Part shown: positions 1-9,948 of the stretch, in pieces | Layout of the letters: each line of letters starts with the position of its first letter | Numbering within the stretch: the stretch's first letter is position 1 | From: Paraburkholderia caffeinitolerans | GTDB lineage: Bacteria > Pseudomonadota > Gammaproteobacteria > Burkholderiales > Burkholderiaceae | NCBI RefSeq assembly: GCF_902859945.1 | Contig: NZ_CADIKL010000009.1 | Span: 124,001 to 188,000 of the forward strand | Direction: 5' to 3' | Length of the DNA: 64,000 nucleotides | Position numbers and translations under genes: made by a program | Notes under the pieces: generated by a model | Database searches by the model: none | Told to the model about the DNA's origin: nothing | Seen by the model: only the letters and a program-made list of their open reading frames with translations

Positions 1-81
1 GACGTCGGCGGCCGCGCCGGTCTGCCGGAGCCCCCGGCAGTGCGCCCGGACCGCGCAAGCATCAAGAATCACCAGGATTCA

Positions 82-2397
82 ATGGCCAAAGCTCCTTTTT
101 CCGCGCAGGCGCAGGCATTGCCTAACCGCATGTCGCGTCTTTTCACCGAAATCCGCTGGATCCTGCAGGTCGCGCTCGGCGTGTTCCTGCTGATGGCGCT
201 AATCAGCTACAGCCGCCGCGACCCGAGCTGGACCCACGCCGCCCAGGTCGACCATATCTCGAACTGGGCGGGGCGCGTTGGCGCATGGACCTCGGACATC
301 CTGCTGCTGCTGTTCGGCCTGTCCGCCTACTGGTGGGTCGTGCTGCTCGCGCGCCACATTTCGAAGAATTACCAGCGCATCACGCGTCACGAAGCGATCC
401 CCGAGGACGATGACGAAAAGCCGCGCGACCATGGCTGGATCGCCGATGGCTTCGCGTTCGTGCTCGTGCTGCTCGCCTGCGACGGTATCGAGGCGCTGCG
501 CATGTGGTCGCTCAAGGTGCAGTTGCCGCGCGCGCCGGGCGGCGTGGTGGGCGAGGCGGTGGCGCGCGGCGTGTCGAGCGCGCTGGGGTTCACGGGCGGC
601 ACGCTCGCGCTGCTGCTGGCGCTCGCGATCGGTTTGTCGCTGTATTTCCGTTTTTCGTGGCTGAGCGTGGCCGAACGGGTGGGCGAGTCGATCATCAACG
701 CCGTGACCATGGCGCAACTGCGCCGCGAAGCGGGCCGCGACCGCAAGCTCGGCGAGGCCGCCGCGGTCAAGCGCGAAGGCAAGGTCGAGCGCGGCCGCGT
801 GAAGATCGAGGAGCACGAGCCGGTCACGATCGTGCCGCCCGTGGTCACGCCGCCGCGTTCCGAACGCGTGGAGAAGGAGCGCCAGGTGCCGCTCTTCACC
901 GATCTGCCGGGCGACTCCACCTTGCCGCCGATCGCGCTGCTCGACCCCCCGCCCAAGACCCAGGAAACGATTTCCGACGATACGCTCGAATTCACCTCGC
1001 GCCTGATCGAGAAAAAGCTCAAGGACTTCGGCGTGGACGTGGCCGTGGTGGCCGCGTATCCGGGCCCGGTCGTCACGCGCTACGAGATCGAACCCGCCAC
1101 CGGCGTGAAGGGCAGCCAGATCGTGGGCCTCGCGAAGGATCTCGCGCGCTCGCTCTCGCTTGTTTCGATCCGCGTGGTGGAGACGATCCCCGGCAAGAAC
1201 TACATGGCGCTCGAGCTGCCGAACCAGCGCCGCCAGACCGTGCGCCTGTCCGAAATCCTCGGCTCGGCTGTCTACGCCGACGCGCCTTCGGCGCTCACCA
1301 TGGGTCTCGGCAAGGACATCGGCGGCAAGCCGGTTTGCGCCGACCTCGCGAAGATGCCCCACCTGCTCGTGGCCGGCACGACCGGCTCGGGCAAGTCGGT
1401 GGGCATCAACGCGATGATCCTCTCGCTGCTCTACAAGGCGAGCGCCGAGCAGGTGCGCATGATCCTGATCGATCCGAAGATGCTTGAAATGAGCGTCTAC
1501 GAGGGCATTCCGCATCTGCTGTGTCCGGTCGTGACCGACATGCGCCAGGCCGGCAACGCGCTGAACTGGACCGTGGCCGAGATGGAGCGCCGCTACAAGC
1601 TCATGAGCAAGCTGGGCGTGCGCAATCTCGCGGGCTACAACAACAAGATTGAAGAGGCGAACAAGCGCGAGGAAAAGATTCCGAACCCGTTCAGCCTCAC
1701 GCCCGACGATCCGGAGCCGCTGCAAAAGCTGCCGCATATCGTCGTGGTGATCGACGAACTGGCCGACCTCATGATGGTGGTCGGCAAGAAGGTCGAAGAG
1801 CTGATCGCGCGCATCGCGCAGAAGGCGCGCGCGGCGGGCATCCACCTGATTCTCGCGACGCAGCGGCCTTCGGTGGACGTGATCACCGGCCTTATCAAGG
1901 CCAACGTGCCTACGCGCATCGCGTTCCAGGTGTCGTCGAAGATCGACTCGCGCACGATTCTCGACCAGATGGGCGCCGAGTCGCTGCTCGGCATGGGCGA
2001 CATGCTCTACCTGCCGCCGGGCTCGGGGCTGCCCGTGCGCGTGCACGGGGCGTTCGTCGCCGACGAAGAAGTGCATCGCGTGGTCGACAAGCTCAAGGAG
2101 CAGGGCGAGCCGAACTATATCGAAGGTCTTCTCGAAGGCGGCACGGCGGGCGAGGGCGACGAAGGCTCGGCGAGCGCTTCCGGCACTGGCGACGAGTCCG
2201 ATCCGCTCTACGACCAGGCCGTCGAGGTGGTCATCAAGAACCGGCGCGCGTCGATCTCGCTCGTGCAGCGGCATCTGCGCATCGGCTATAACCGCGCGGC
2301 GCGCCTGCTAGAACAGATGGAGCAATCGGGACTCGTTTCGGCGATGTCTTCGAGCGGCAACCGCGAAATTCTCGCGCCCACGCGCGAGGTCGATTGA
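82..2397 (+). CDS. ftsK: DNA translocase FtsK
   Basis: Septum-located DNA pump that moves chromosome termini during division and activates XerCD dimer resolution at dif. The 771-residue product has hydrophobic membrane segments in roughly its first 200 residues, a short charged linker, and a RecA-like motor with Walker A GTTGSGKS near residue 433 and a Walker B region ending in [10 protein letters not shown]. It ends with the winged-helix gamma domain ([23 protein letters not shown]) that reads KOPS sites. The frame is open from a GTG at 40, but I prefer the ATG at 82 because [14 protein letters not shown] begins the conserved part of the protein. The linker is short, as in the compact betaproteobacterial type. 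lolA follows 64 bp downstream on the same strand, the usual order in this group. Confidence 0.96.
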   Translation: MAKAPFSAQAQALPNRMSRLFTEIRWILQVALGVFLLMALISYSRRDPSWTHAAQVDHISNWAGRVGAWTSDILLLLFGLSAYWWVVLLARHISKNYQRITRHEAIPEDDDEKPRDHGWIADGFAFVLVLLACDGIEALRMWSLKVQLPRAPGGVVGEAVARGVSSALGFTGGTLALLLALAIGLSLYFRFSWLSVAERVGESIINAVTMAQLRREAGRDRKLGEAAAVKREGKVERGRVKIEEHEPVTIVPPVVTPPRSERVEKERQVPLFTDLPGDSTLPPIALLDPPPKTQETISDDTLEFTSRLIEKKLKDFGVDVAVVAAYPGPVVTRYEIEPATGVKGSQIVGLAKDLARSLSLVSIRVVETIPGKNYMALELPNQRRQTVRLSEILGSAVYADAPSALTMGLGKDIGGKPVCADLAKMPHLLVAGTTGSGKSVGINAMILSLLYKASAEQVRMILIDPKMLEMSVYEGIPHLLCPVVTDMRQAGNALNWTVAEMERRYKLMSKLGVRNLAGYNNKIEEANKREEKIPNPFSLTPDDPEPLQKLPHIVVVIDELADLMMVVGKKVEELIARIAQKARAAGIHLILATQRPSVDVITGLIKANVPTRIAFQVSSKIDSRTILDQMGAESLLGMGDMLYLPPGSGLPVRVHGAFVADEEVHRVVDKLKEQGEPNYIEGLLEGGTAGEGDEGSASASGTGDESDPLYDQAVEVVIKNRRASISLVQRHLRIGYNRAARLLEQMEQSGLVSAMSSSGNREILAPTREVD

Positions 2398-2461
2398 GTC
2401 CACGCTGAAGGTCGGCGCGGGCACACAGGGTGGTCGCATTTTGGTTATTGGAGAACGACAG

Positions 2462-3172
2462 ATGCAGTTTCCGGTTGGACAACAGACCCGTTTGACGCTG
2501 GGCCGCGCGGGCCGCGCAATCTTTGTCGCGCTTGGCGCGTCGCTCGTGATGGCGTCGCACGCCTGGGCGAGCGGCACCGATCAACTGAAGCAGTTCGTCT
2601 CGCAGGTGCACGCCGCGCGCGGCAACTTCGTGCAGCGCGAACTCAAGACGCCTACCAACGCGAAGAACGCGAGCGACGCCATCGCCACGGCCACGGCGAA
2701 CGCCAAGACGTCGAGCGGCACGTTCGTGTTCGCGCGCCCCGGCAAATTCATCTGGACCTATGAGAAGCCGTATCAGCAACTGCTGCAATCCGATGGCGAC
2801 AATCTCTATGTCTACGACAAGGACCTGAACCAGGTCACCGAGCGCAAGCTCGGCGGCGCGCTCGGTGCGAGCCCGGCGGCCATCCTGTTCGGCAGCAACG
2901 ATCTGGACAAGAACTTCACGCTCTCCGACGCGGGCGTGAAGAACGGCATCGACTGGCTGGAACTGGTGCCCAAGTCGAAAGACACGCAGTTCAAGAGCGT
3001 GGGCATTGGCTTTCGCGACGGCAACCTCGAAGCGATGGAATTGCACGACGTGTTCGGCAACGTGACGCTGCTCACGTTCTCCAACATCGAGAAGAATCCG
3101 TCGCTGCCGGCATCGACCTTCAAGTTCGTGCGGCCCAAGGGCGCCGACCTGATCACGGGCGGCGGGAACTGA
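2462..3172 (+). CDS. lolA: Outer-membrane lipoprotein carrier protein LolA
   Basis: Periplasmic chaperone that takes lipoproteins from LolCDE and delivers them to LolB. The 236-residue precursor has an N-terminal signal peptide with a hydrophobic core ([12 protein letters not shown]) and a probable cleavage after AWA near residue 36. The mature part has the LolA pattern of GNFVQRE, then [25 protein letters not shown] and a [11 protein letters not shown] strand. A TTG at 2441 is in frame, but the ATG at 2462 has a GGAGA ribosome site about 7 bases upstream, so I start there. It lies downstream of ftsK and ends before a strong hairpin terminator. In related genomes rarA often follows ftsK-lolA; here rarA is about 14 kb away. 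Confidence 0.94.
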   Translation: MQFPVGQQTRLTLGRAGRAIFVALGASLVMASHAWASGTDQLKQFVSQVHAARGNFVQRELKTPTNAKNASDAIATATANAKTSSGTFVFARPGKFIWTYEKPYQQLLQSDGDNLYVYDKDLNQVTERKLGGALGASPAAILFGSNDLDKNFTLSDAGVKNGIDWLELVPKSKDTQFKSVGIGFRDGNLEAMELHDVFGNVTLLTFSNIEKNPSLPASTFKFVRPKGADLITGGGN

Positions 3173-3193
3173 TGCTCGCGGTGTGATGCAGCA

Positions 3194-3228
3194 AAAAAAG
3201 GGGCGGCTCGATTGAGTCGCCCCTTTTG
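3194..3228. terminator. Bidirectional intrinsic terminator between lolA and the MBL-fold gene
   Basis: An A-rich, then GGGGCGGCTC arm pairs with GAGTCGCCCC followed by T residues, with a four-base loop and one G-T wobble. The run of A on one side and T on the other lets it work for both converging genes. Confidence 0.85.
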
Positions 3229-3247
3229 TCTATTGGCGCCGCGCTAA

Positions 3248-4318
3248 TCAGACCGAAAAGCGCACCACGCCCTTGTCGTCGATCGTGCGCTTGAGCTTGC
3301 CCGCGAACCACAGCAGATGCAGGTGCGCGAGCGCTTCGCCCATTGCGAACGTCAGCTGATGCATGTCGAGTGCGCGTTTGAACATGAGCGGCACGATATC
3401 GGCGGCGCTTTGCGGCGTGTGTGCACAGGCTTCCATGACTTCGGCGAGCCGTGCGTCGTGGTGCGCGCGCAATTGGCCGATGCGCGTGCGCACGCCGCGG
3501 AACGGCTTGCCGTGCGAGGGCAGCACGAGCGTGTCCTCGGCCATGGCCTCGTAGCGCCCGAGCGATTCGAGGTAGAGGCCGAGCGGGTTGCCTTCCGGCT
3601 CCATGTCGAACACCGAGACGTTGGTCGAGATGCGCGGCAGCACCATGTCGCCCGAGATCAGTACGCCGAGCGATTCGCACAGCAGCGCGCAATGTTCGGG
3701 CGAATGGCCGTAGCCCGTGACGACGCGCCAGTCGCGGCCGCCGATCGCCACCGTGTCGGCTTCGCGCAGGCGGCGATATTGCCCCGGCAGCGAGGGCACG
3801 AGATTGGAGTAGTAATTGCGGCGCTTGCGCAGTTGCTCGAGCGAGGCTTCGTCGCTCACGCCGTGGCGCGCGAAATGGCGCGCCGCGCCTTCGCCGCCCG
3901 CGTTCGAGCCGTTGCCCGAGGACAGCACGCACGCGCTCATGTATTCGCCGAGCGTTGTCCACAGGCGCACGTCCCAGCGCTTCTTCTCGCCGCCCGCGCA
4001 GATCCAGTGCGCAAGGCCGATGTGGTCCGGGTGGCAGTGCGTGACGAGCACGCGCAGCACCGGCAGGCCTTCAAGCTGGGTCTCGAACACCTGCTCCCAG
4101 CGCGCCTTGATCGTGTCGTCGGTGATGCCGCAGTCCACCACGGTCCAGCCTTGCTGGCCGTCGATCTCGTCGCGCAGCAGCCACAGGTTGATGTGATCGA
4201 GCACGAAGGGCAGCGGCATGCGCAGCCATTTCACGCCGGGCGCGACTTCGAAGGCAAGGCCGGGTTCCGGCAGGGTATCAGCGAAGGGGTAGTCGAGCTG
4301 GTGTTCGAGGGCGTTCAT
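3248..4318 (-). CDS. MBL-fold metallo-hydrolase
   Basis: A 356-residue cytoplasmic protein of the metallo-beta-lactamase superfamily. The zinc-binding motif is HCHPDH at residues 94-99, followed by GYGHSPEHCALL and SGDMVLPRIS, which supply the later metal ligands, and PSHGKPF near the end of the catalytic domain. The last 80 or so residues (HHDARLAEVMEACAHTPQ onwards) resemble the small winged-helix extension of LACTB2-type hydrolases. Substrate cannot be told from sequence; members act as thioesterases, glyoxalase II-like enzymes or nucleases. It is transcribed divergently from a LiuR-like regulator and shares its 231-bp upstream region, so it may be co-regulated with the acyl-CoA genes on the other side, which would suit a thioesterase role. 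That is inference. Confidence 0.85.
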   Translation of the reverse strand: MNALEHQLDYPFADTLPEPGLAFEVAPGVKWLRMPLPFVLDHINLWLLRDEIDGQQGWTVVDCGITDDTIKARWEQVFETQLEGLPVLRVLVTHCHPDHIGLAHWICAGGEKKRWDVRLWTTLGEYMSACVLSSGNGSNAGGEGAARHFARHGVSDEASLEQLRKRRNYYSNLVPSLPGQYRRLREADTVAIGGRDWRVVTGYGHSPEHCALLCESLGVLISGDMVLPRISTNVSVFDMEPEGNPLGLYLESLGRYEAMAEDTLVLPSHGKPFRGVRTRIGQLRAHHDARLAEVMEACAHTPQSAADIVPLMFKRALDMHQLTFAMGEALAHLHLLWFAGKLKRTIDDKGVVRFSV

Positions 4319-4466
4319 TAGGGGAGTCGTCTCGCGTCGTTATGGTGGGCTGAGGACGGCCGGCGCCGCCTTCTGTCCGCATTGTCACTGCATTGCGCCA
4401 TTCCTGCAGGGGAGTCGGGAGAGTGTTCCGTTATGCGGAACAAACCGGCTGTTGCGCAACCCTTGA

Positions 4467-4490
4467 GTTGACGATAACGTAAACGTCGAC
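4467..4490. promoter_or_regulatory. Palindromic LiuR-type operator
   Basis: A 24-base imperfect palindrome with the core AACGTAAACGTC and outer arms GTTGACG and CGTCGAC. Only three symmetric positions fail to match. The repeated ACGT spacing resembles sites reported for LiuR/MerR regulators of branched-chain amino acid catabolism. It lies about 60 bp before the merR start and within the divergent promoter region. Confidence 0.65.
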
Positions 4491-4549
4491 TCCAACGATA
4501 GCCCCATCGCCTGGCCGGACCCGGCCCGCGCGAGGCGCGCTTTTCCCAC

Positions 4550-4975
4550 ATGACCCAATACACGATTACCGAGCTCGCCCGCGAATTCGACGTGACGCCG
4601 CGTGCGATCCGTTTCTACGAGGACCAGGGCCTGCTCGCGCCAAGCCGCGAAGGCGCGAGCGGCCTCAAGCGCGTATTTTCGGGGCGCGATCGCACGCGGC
4701 TGAAGCTCACGCTGCGCGGCAAGCGCCTGGGTTTCACGCTCAACGAAATCCGCGCGCTGCTCGATCTCTACGACTCGCCCACCGACACACAGCCTCAGCT
4801 CGAGGCGTTCCTCGACACCGTCGTGCGCCACCGCGAGATACTGGAGCGCCAGCGCGCCGACCTCGACGCCACGCTCGAAGACCTCGCGCAGTACGAGTCG
4901 CAGGCGCGCACGCTGCTCGCGAAGAACGGGGTGGGCGAGCGGATCGTGCCGCTCACGCTGGACGACGATCAGTAG
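4550..4975 (+). CDS. MerR-family transcriptional regulator, LiuR-like
   Basis: A 141-residue regulator with an N-terminal MerR winged helix ([20 protein letters not shown], then [10 protein letters not shown]) and a dimerisation helix at about residues 75-125. It lacks the conserved cysteines of metal-sensing MerR proteins, so an organic ligand is more likely. The DNA-binding half closely resembles LiuR, which controls leucine and isovalerate catabolism in proteobacteria, and a LiuR-like palindrome sits just upstream. The usual target isovaleryl-CoA dehydrogenase is not beside it here; instead aceK follows after 61 bp. Family assignment is firm, the LiuR name is inference. Confidence 0.85.
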   Translation: MTQYTITELAREFDVTPRAIRFYEDQGLLAPSREGASGLKRVFSGRDRTRLKLTLRGKRLGFTLNEIRALLDLYDSPTDTQPQLEAFLDTVVRHREILERQRADLDATLEDLAQYESQARTLLAKNGVGERIVPLTLDDDQ

Positions 4976-5036
4976 CCGGCGCTGGCCCGTTCCTGCCGGT
5001 TTCCGCATCAAGCCGCCGAGCCGAGGTGAATGCGTC

Positions 5037-6854
5037 ATGAGACATTTCCCGAAACTGCTTTCATCGCAGATCGGCTTCGACGTTGCGCAGACGATGCTCG
5101 AAGGCTTCGACCATCATTACCGCAACTTCTGCGCGGTGGCCGTGCGTGCGCGCGAATGCTTCGAGGCGCGCGACTGGCGCGGCCTGCAGCAACTCGCGCG
5201 CGAGCGCATCGCTTCTTATGACGAGCGTGTGCGCGAGTGCGTGCTGGCGCTCGAAGACGAGTACGACGCGGAAAGCATCGACGACGAGGTCTGGGAGCAG
5301 ATCAAGCTCCACTACATCGGCCTGTTGACCACGCACCGGCAGCCCGAGTGCGCCGAGACGTTCTTCAACTCGGTGTGCTGCAAGATCCTGCATCGTTCGT
5401 ACTTCAACAACGATTTCATTTTCGTGCGGCCCGCGATCTCGACCGAGTACATCGAGAACGACGAGCCCGCGGCCAAGCCCACTTATCGCGCGTACTACCC
5501 GGCCAAGGACGGGCTGGCGGCCACGCTCGCGCGCATCGTCACGAATTTTCAGCTCGAAACGCCGTTCGAAGATCTCGAGCGCGACGTGGACTGCGTGATG
5601 TGCGCGATGCTCGACACCTTCGGCGTGGTCGAGCCCAAGCCGAACTTCCAGATTCACGCGCTCGCCTCGCTGTTCTTTCGCAATCAGTCGGCGTATATCG
5701 TCGGGCGCATCATCAACGGAGATCTGCTCGCGCCGTTCGTGGTGCCGATCCGTCACACGCCAAGCGGCAAGCTCGTGCTCGACACCGTGCTGCTGCGCAC
5801 CGATCAGTTGCTGATCCTGTTCAGCTTCTCGCACTCGTATTTCCTCGTGGACATGGGCGTGCCGTCCGCCTACGTCGAGTTCCTGCGCACGATCATGCCG
5901 CGCAAGGCGAAGGGCGAGATCTACACGTCGCTCGGGTTGCAGAAGCAGGGCAAGAATCTGTTCTATCGCGATCTGCTGCATCACCTCTCGCATTCGAGCG
6001 ATCAGTTCGTCGCCGCGCCCGGCATTCGCGGCATGGTGATGATCGTGTTCACGCTGCCGTCGTTTCCGTACGTGTTCAAGGTGATCAAGGACAGCTTTCC
6101 CGCGCCGAAGGAAACCACGCGCGAGCAGGTGGAGGAGAAGTATCAACTGGTGAAACGCCACGACCGCCTTGGGCGTCTGGCCGATACGCTCGAATATTCG
6201 AGCGTCGCGCTGCCGGTTGCGCGCCTTTCCGAGGCGCTCGTGCACGAACTCGAAACGCTTGCGCCTTCGGTGATCGAGTACGAGGGCGACAATCTCGTGA
6301 TACGCCATCTCTACATCGAGCGCCGCATGGTGCCGCTCAACATCTGGCTGCAAAACGGCAGTGACGAAGAGGTCGAGCACGGCATCCGCGAATACGGCAA
6401 CGCGGTGAAGGACCTGATGCGCGCGAATATCTTCCCGGGCGACATGCTCTACAAGAATTTCGGCGTGACGCGCCACGGCCGTGTGGTGTTCTACGACTAC
6501 GACGAAATCGAGTATCTGACCGAGTGCAACGTGCGCGCGGTGCCCAAGCCTGTTCATGAGGAAGACGAACTATCGAGCGAGCCGTGGTACGGAGTGGGCC
6601 CGCGCGACATTTTCCCGGAGACGTACCGTACGTTTCTGCTCGGCGATACGCGCGTGCGGCGCTATTTCCTCGAGCATCACGCGGACTTCTTCGACCCCGC
6701 GCTATGGCAGCAGAGCCAGGCGCGCCTGCTGGCGGGCGAGGTGCCCGATTGCCTGCCGTATGACGCGGCGGTGCGGTTTCGTGCGCGCTATCCCGAGCGC
6801 TTCGCGCCGCACGATCAACGCACAGACCCGAATTTCGCATCATCGATTGATTGA
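5037..6854 (+). CDS. aceK: Isocitrate dehydrogenase kinase/phosphatase AceK
   Basis: Bifunctional enzyme that phosphorylates isocitrate dehydrogenase to divert isocitrate into the glyoxylate bypass, and removes the phosphate when growth allows. The 605-residue length is typical. The N-terminal regulatory half runs to about residue 310; the kinase-like half has the nucleotide loop [17 protein letters not shown], then FKVIKDSF with the ATP-binding lysine, [13 protein letters not shown], and the catalytic segment [20 protein letters not shown], whose aspartates serve both activities. It starts 61 bp after the MerR gene and ends 15 bp before a thiolase, so the three are probably one transcript. 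aceA and aceB are not in the window. Confidence 0.96.
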   Translation: MRHFPKLLSSQIGFDVAQTMLEGFDHHYRNFCAVAVRARECFEARDWRGLQQLARERIASYDERVRECVLALEDEYDAESIDDEVWEQIKLHYIGLLTTHRQPECAETFFNSVCCKILHRSYFNNDFIFVRPAISTEYIENDEPAAKPTYRAYYPAKDGLAATLARIVTNFQLETPFEDLERDVDCVMCAMLDTFGVVEPKPNFQIHALASLFFRNQSAYIVGRIINGDLLAPFVVPIRHTPSGKLVLDTVLLRTDQLLILFSFSHSYFLVDMGVPSAYVEFLRTIMPRKAKGEIYTSLGLQKQGKNLFYRDLLHHLSHSSDQFVAAPGIRGMVMIVFTLPSFPYVFKVIKDSFPAPKETTREQVEEKYQLVKRHDRLGRLADTLEYSSVALPVARLSEALVHELETLAPSVIEYEGDNLVIRHLYIERRMVPLNIWLQNGSDEEVEHGIREYGNAVKDLMRANIFPGDMLYKNFGVTRHGRVVFYDYDEIEYLTECNVRAVPKPVHEEDELSSEPWYGVGPRDIFPETYRTFLLGDTRVRRYFLEHHADFFDPALWQQSQARLLAGEVPDCLPYDAAVRFRARYPERFAPHDQRTDPNFASSID

Positions 6855-6869
6855 AAAAGGAGAGTGAGC

Positions 6870-8063
6870 ATGAGTGAGACGCAGATGGATCCGGTTGTGA
6901 TCGTGGCGGCGGCGCGTACGCCGATGGCGGGTTTTCAGGGCGATTTCGCTGCGCTGAGCGCGCCGCAACTGGGCGCGGCGGCAATCGCGGCCGCGCTCGA
7001 GCGCGCGGGCCTGAAGCCCGAGCAGATCGACGAGGTGGTGATGGGCTGCGTGCTGCCCGCGGGCCAGGGCCAGGCGCCCGCGCGCCAGGCGGCGCTGGGT
7101 GCGGGCCTGCCGCTCGCGGCGGGCGCGACCACGGTGAACAAGATGTGCGGCTCGGGCATGCGCGCGGCGATGTTCGCGCACGACATGCTGCTGGCGGGCT
7201 CGGCCGAGGCGATCGTCGCGGGCGGCATGGAGAGCATGTCGAACGCGCCGTATCTGTTGCCCAAGGCGCGCGCGGGCCTGCGCATGGGGCACGGTCAGGT
7301 GCTCGATCACATGTTCCTCGACGGACTCGAAGATGCCTATGACAAGGGCCGACTCATGGGGACGTTCGCCGAGGAGTGCGCGGGCGAATTCGACTTCTCG
7401 CGCGAAAGCCAGGACGCCTTTGCGATCGAGTCGCTCAAGCGCGCGAAACGCGCCAACGAAGACGGCTCGTTCGCCTGGGAAATCGCGCCGGTGAAGGTGG
7501 CCACGCGCGCGGGCGAGACCACGATCGAGCGCGACGAGCAGCCGTTCAAGGCCAACCTCGACAAGATCCCGACGCTCAAGCCCGCCTTCAGCAAGACCGG
7601 CACGGTGACGGCCGCGAATTCCTCGTCGATCTCGGACGGCGCGGCGGCGCTGGTGATGATGCGCGAATCCACGGCGAAGCGCCTTGGTGTCAAGCCGCTC
7701 GCGCGCGTGACGGGCCATTCGACCTTCGCGCAGCAACCCGCGAAGTTCACGACCGCACCGGTGGGCGCGATCGCGAAGCTCTTTGAGAAGACCGGCTGGA
7801 AGGCCGCCGACGTCGATCTCTACGAGATCAACGAGGCGTTTGCCGTGGTCACCATGGCCGCGATGAAGGCGCACGATCTGCCGCACGAGAAGGTCAACGT
7901 GAACGGCGGCGCGTGCGCGCTGGGCCATCCGATCGGCGCGTCGGGCGCGCGCATTCTCGTCACCTTGATCGGCGCGCTGCGCGCACGCGGCCTGAAGCGC
8001 GGCGTGGCGACCCTGTGCATCGGCGGTGGCGAGGCGACCGCAATGGGCGTCGAACTCATGTAG
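6870..8063 (+). CDS. Acetyl-CoA C-acetyltransferase (thiolase)
   Basis: Type II thiolase of 397 residues, catalysing reversible condensation of two acetyl-CoA or thiolysis of acetoacetyl-CoA in the cytoplasm. The nucleophile is Cys93 in NKMCGSGMRA; the second active-site set is NEAFAVV, His353 in GHPIGASGAR and the acid-base Cys383 in CIGGGEA. I use the ATG at 6870 because AAAGGAGA at 6856-6863 gives normal spacing, whereas the GTG at 6864 would abut it. The position behind aceK and a LiuR-like regulator fits the last step of leucine or ketone-body catabolism, yielding acetyl-CoA for the glyoxylate bypass. Confidence 0.93.
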   Translation: MSETQMDPVVIVAAARTPMAGFQGDFAALSAPQLGAAAIAAALERAGLKPEQIDEVVMGCVLPAGQGQAPARQAALGAGLPLAAGATTVNKMCGSGMRAAMFAHDMLLAGSAEAIVAGGMESMSNAPYLLPKARAGLRMGHGQVLDHMFLDGLEDAYDKGRLMGTFAEECAGEFDFSRESQDAFAIESLKRAKRANEDGSFAWEIAPVKVATRAGETTIERDEQPFKANLDKIPTLKPAFSKTGTVTAANSSSISDGAAALVMMRESTAKRLGVKPLARVTGHSTFAQQPAKFTTAPVGAIAKLFEKTGWKAADVDLYEINEAFAVVTMAAMKAHDLPHEKVNVNGGACALGHPIGASGARILVTLIGALRARGLKRGVATLCIGGGEATAMGVELM

Positions 8064-8153
8064 GCTTGTGAGTGATGAGCGCTGCACGGAGCGGCGCTCC
8101 CCATCGCTGGCACGCGGCGCAGCAGCGCCGCGGCACCCAGAAAAGGTGGCGAC

Positions 8154-8831
8154 ATGAAAACAGCGTTGATTGTGGGCGCGTCGCGAGGCCTAGGCCTCGA
8201 GTTCGCGCGCCAGTATGCGAAGGCTGGCTGGCGCGTGCTGGCCACGGCGCGCTCCGAGGAGGCGCGCGCGGCGCTCAACGCGCTGGGCGCGCAGGCGTTC
8301 ACGCTAGACATTTCGCGGCCCGAGGACATTGCCGCGCTCGGCGCGAAACTCGAGGGCGAGCGGCTGAATGTGGCGCTCATCGTTTCGGGCGTCTACGGCC
8401 CGCGCACCGAGGGTGTCGAAACCATCAGCGCCGAGGACTTCGAGTACGTGATGAACACCAACGTGCGCGGTCCGATGCAGCTCATTCCGATTCTGTTGCC
8501 GCTCGTCGATGCGGCGTTCGGCGTGCTCGGCGTGCTGTCGAGCCGCATGGGCAGCATCACGCAGACCACCGGCACGACGGGCTGGCTCTATCGCGCGAGC
8601 AAGGCGGCTGTGAACGACGTCATCAAGATCACCTCGCTTCAGACGCGCCGCGCGACCTGCATCGCGCTGCATCCGGGCTGGGTGCGCACCGAGATGGGCG
8701 GCGCGCAGGCAGCCATCGACGCGGCGGCGAGCGTCGCCGGCATGCGCGAGGTGGTGGCCGAGGCCGCTGCCGCGCGCGAGGTCTTCAACGGGCGTTTTTT
8801 CCAGTACGACGGGACCGAACTCGACTGGTAA
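8154..8831 (+). CDS. Short-chain dehydrogenase/reductase family protein
   Basis: A 225-residue SDR with a nucleotide-binding VGASRGLGLEF motif at the N terminus in place of the commoner TGxxxGIG, the NAG-like strand replaced by IVSGVYGP, catalytic serine in VLSSRMGSI and the YxxxK pair in YRASKAAVNDV. It belongs to the small C-factor-like branch; substrate is unknown. It is 90 bp downstream of the thiolase on the same strand and is followed by a terminator, so it may be the last gene of the aceK transcript. Confidence 0.87.
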   Translation: MKTALIVGASRGLGLEFARQYAKAGWRVLATARSEEARAALNALGAQAFTLDISRPEDIAALGAKLEGERLNVALIVSGVYGPRTEGVETISAEDFEYVMNTNVRGPMQLIPILLPLVDAAFGVLGVLSSRMGSITQTTGTTGWLYRASKAAVNDVIKITSLQTRRATCIALHPGWVRTEMGGAQAAIDAAASVAGMREVVAEAAAAREVFNGRFFQYDGTELDW

Positions 8832-8882
8832 GCACGCGATTGACGCAACTCCGCACAATAATCGCGCAGCAATTGCACGTAG

Positions 8883-8916
8883 GGGCCGCAACGCTGGCGC
8901 GAGCGGCCCTTGTTTT
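8883..8916 (+). terminator. Intrinsic terminator after the SDR gene
   Basis: GGGCCGC at 8883-8889 pairs with GCGGCCC at 8903-8909 across a 13-base loop, followed by TTGTTTTTATTTG. Confidence 0.65.
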
Positions 8917-8966
8917 TATTTGTTCTGCTGAAAGCGCACGAAGTGCGCGGGAAGGATCGATACTTA

Positions 8967-9419
8967 ATGTCTGCTGAACCCACGCGCGCGAAGCGCCCGC
9001 TCGATTGTCCTTGTGGCGGCGCTGCACCCAGCCTGAAACCGGGCGCCAAACCCCCGCGCTTCGCCGATTGCTGCGGCCGTTTTATCGACGGCGACGCGCT
9101 CCCTGCCACGGCGCTCGAACTGATGCGCTCGCGCTACACGGCCTATGTGCTCGGCGAAGCCGGCTACCTGCGCGCGACCTGGGCCGTGGAAACCTGTCCC
9201 GCCGATCTCGACGTCGACACCGATGCCCCCGGCGCGCCGCGCTGGCTGGGGCTTGCCGTCAAGCGCCACGAACCCATCGACGAGACGCATGCGCGCGTCG
9301 AGTTCGTCGCGCGCCACAAGAGCGGCGGGCGCGCCTTTCGTCTGCACGAGCTGAGCCGCTTCACGCGCGGCGACGACGGCCGCTGGCGCTACGTCGACGG
9401 CGACATTCTCGAAGGCTGA
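8967..9419 (+). CDS. YchJ/UPF0225 family protein with SEC-C-like cysteine motif
   Basis: A 150-residue protein with paired cysteine motifs CPCGG near residue 14 and DCCGRF near residue 34, followed by ELMRSRYTAYVLGEAGYLRATW, the signature of the YchJ family. The cysteines suggest a small zinc site; the rest is an NTF2-like fold in known family structures. Function is not established. The ATG at 8967 is preceded by a GGAAGGA ribosome site; an upstream in-frame ATG at 8910 lies in the SDR terminator and was rejected. Confidence 0.88.
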   Translation: MSAEPTRAKRPLDCPCGGAAPSLKPGAKPPRFADCCGRFIDGDALPATALELMRSRYTAYVLGEAGYLRATWAVETCPADLDVDTDAPGAPRWLGLAVKRHEPIDETHARVEFVARHKSGGRAFRLHELSRFTRGDDGRWRYVDGDILEG

Positions 9420-9948
9420 AAGCAGTTCCTGCGCCGCTGCTGCGGCGTCTGAAACAACGTCTTTGCAAACAAGCACTTAATGCAAAAAAACGGGGCCGTT
9501 GACGTTGTGCGACACGTAATACCGGGAATAACTTTTTTCTTATTGCCGCCCTCGATCGCCCCGAAATCCCGCCATGCGCCGTGCGTCAAGGTATACGCGG
9601 AACTGGCCCTTCGTTGGCACGCCTTATGCCGGGTTACCCCTGAATTGCGCAACAAATAATTGTCGTGCGACGATGCAATCACGGTGCTCGTCAGTCACGT
9701 AAGCAGATGTTGAAAAGACACGCTTGCGGCGATCATATGACGGGTGCTGGCGGCGGATCTGAAAGTTTGCAGATCGGCGCCGCTCAGGTGTTCCGATCCG
9801 TGTTCTCCCCCGCAGCAACGGATGCGACCACGCCAGGCCTCCCGGCCAGGCGCGCCGTCTGCTGTTGTGTCCGTAAAGGGCAGGGGACGTTCGCGCAGTA
9901 GTTCGGTACGCAGATTTACGGCAGGTTTTTCGCAGGTGGGTGTTGCGC
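9420..9948. other. Gene-poor interval upstream of the secreted hydrolase
   Basis: 529 bp with lower GC than its neighbours. GCCGC-TGCT-GCGGC right after the YchJ stop could be a weak stem-loop, but it lacks a T run. I found no convincing ORF, RNA gene or repeat; it probably holds the promoter of the hydrolase. Confidence 0.5.

Noticed and set aside
199..2274. Minus-strand open frame of 691 codons opposite ftsK
   Set aside because: Antisense of a well-conserved gene; sequence has the low-complexity HDRVR pattern of such shadows.
4319..4549. Small ORF upstream of the MerR gene
   Set aside because: Frames here are Arg-rich shadows and cross the divergent promoter region with its operator.
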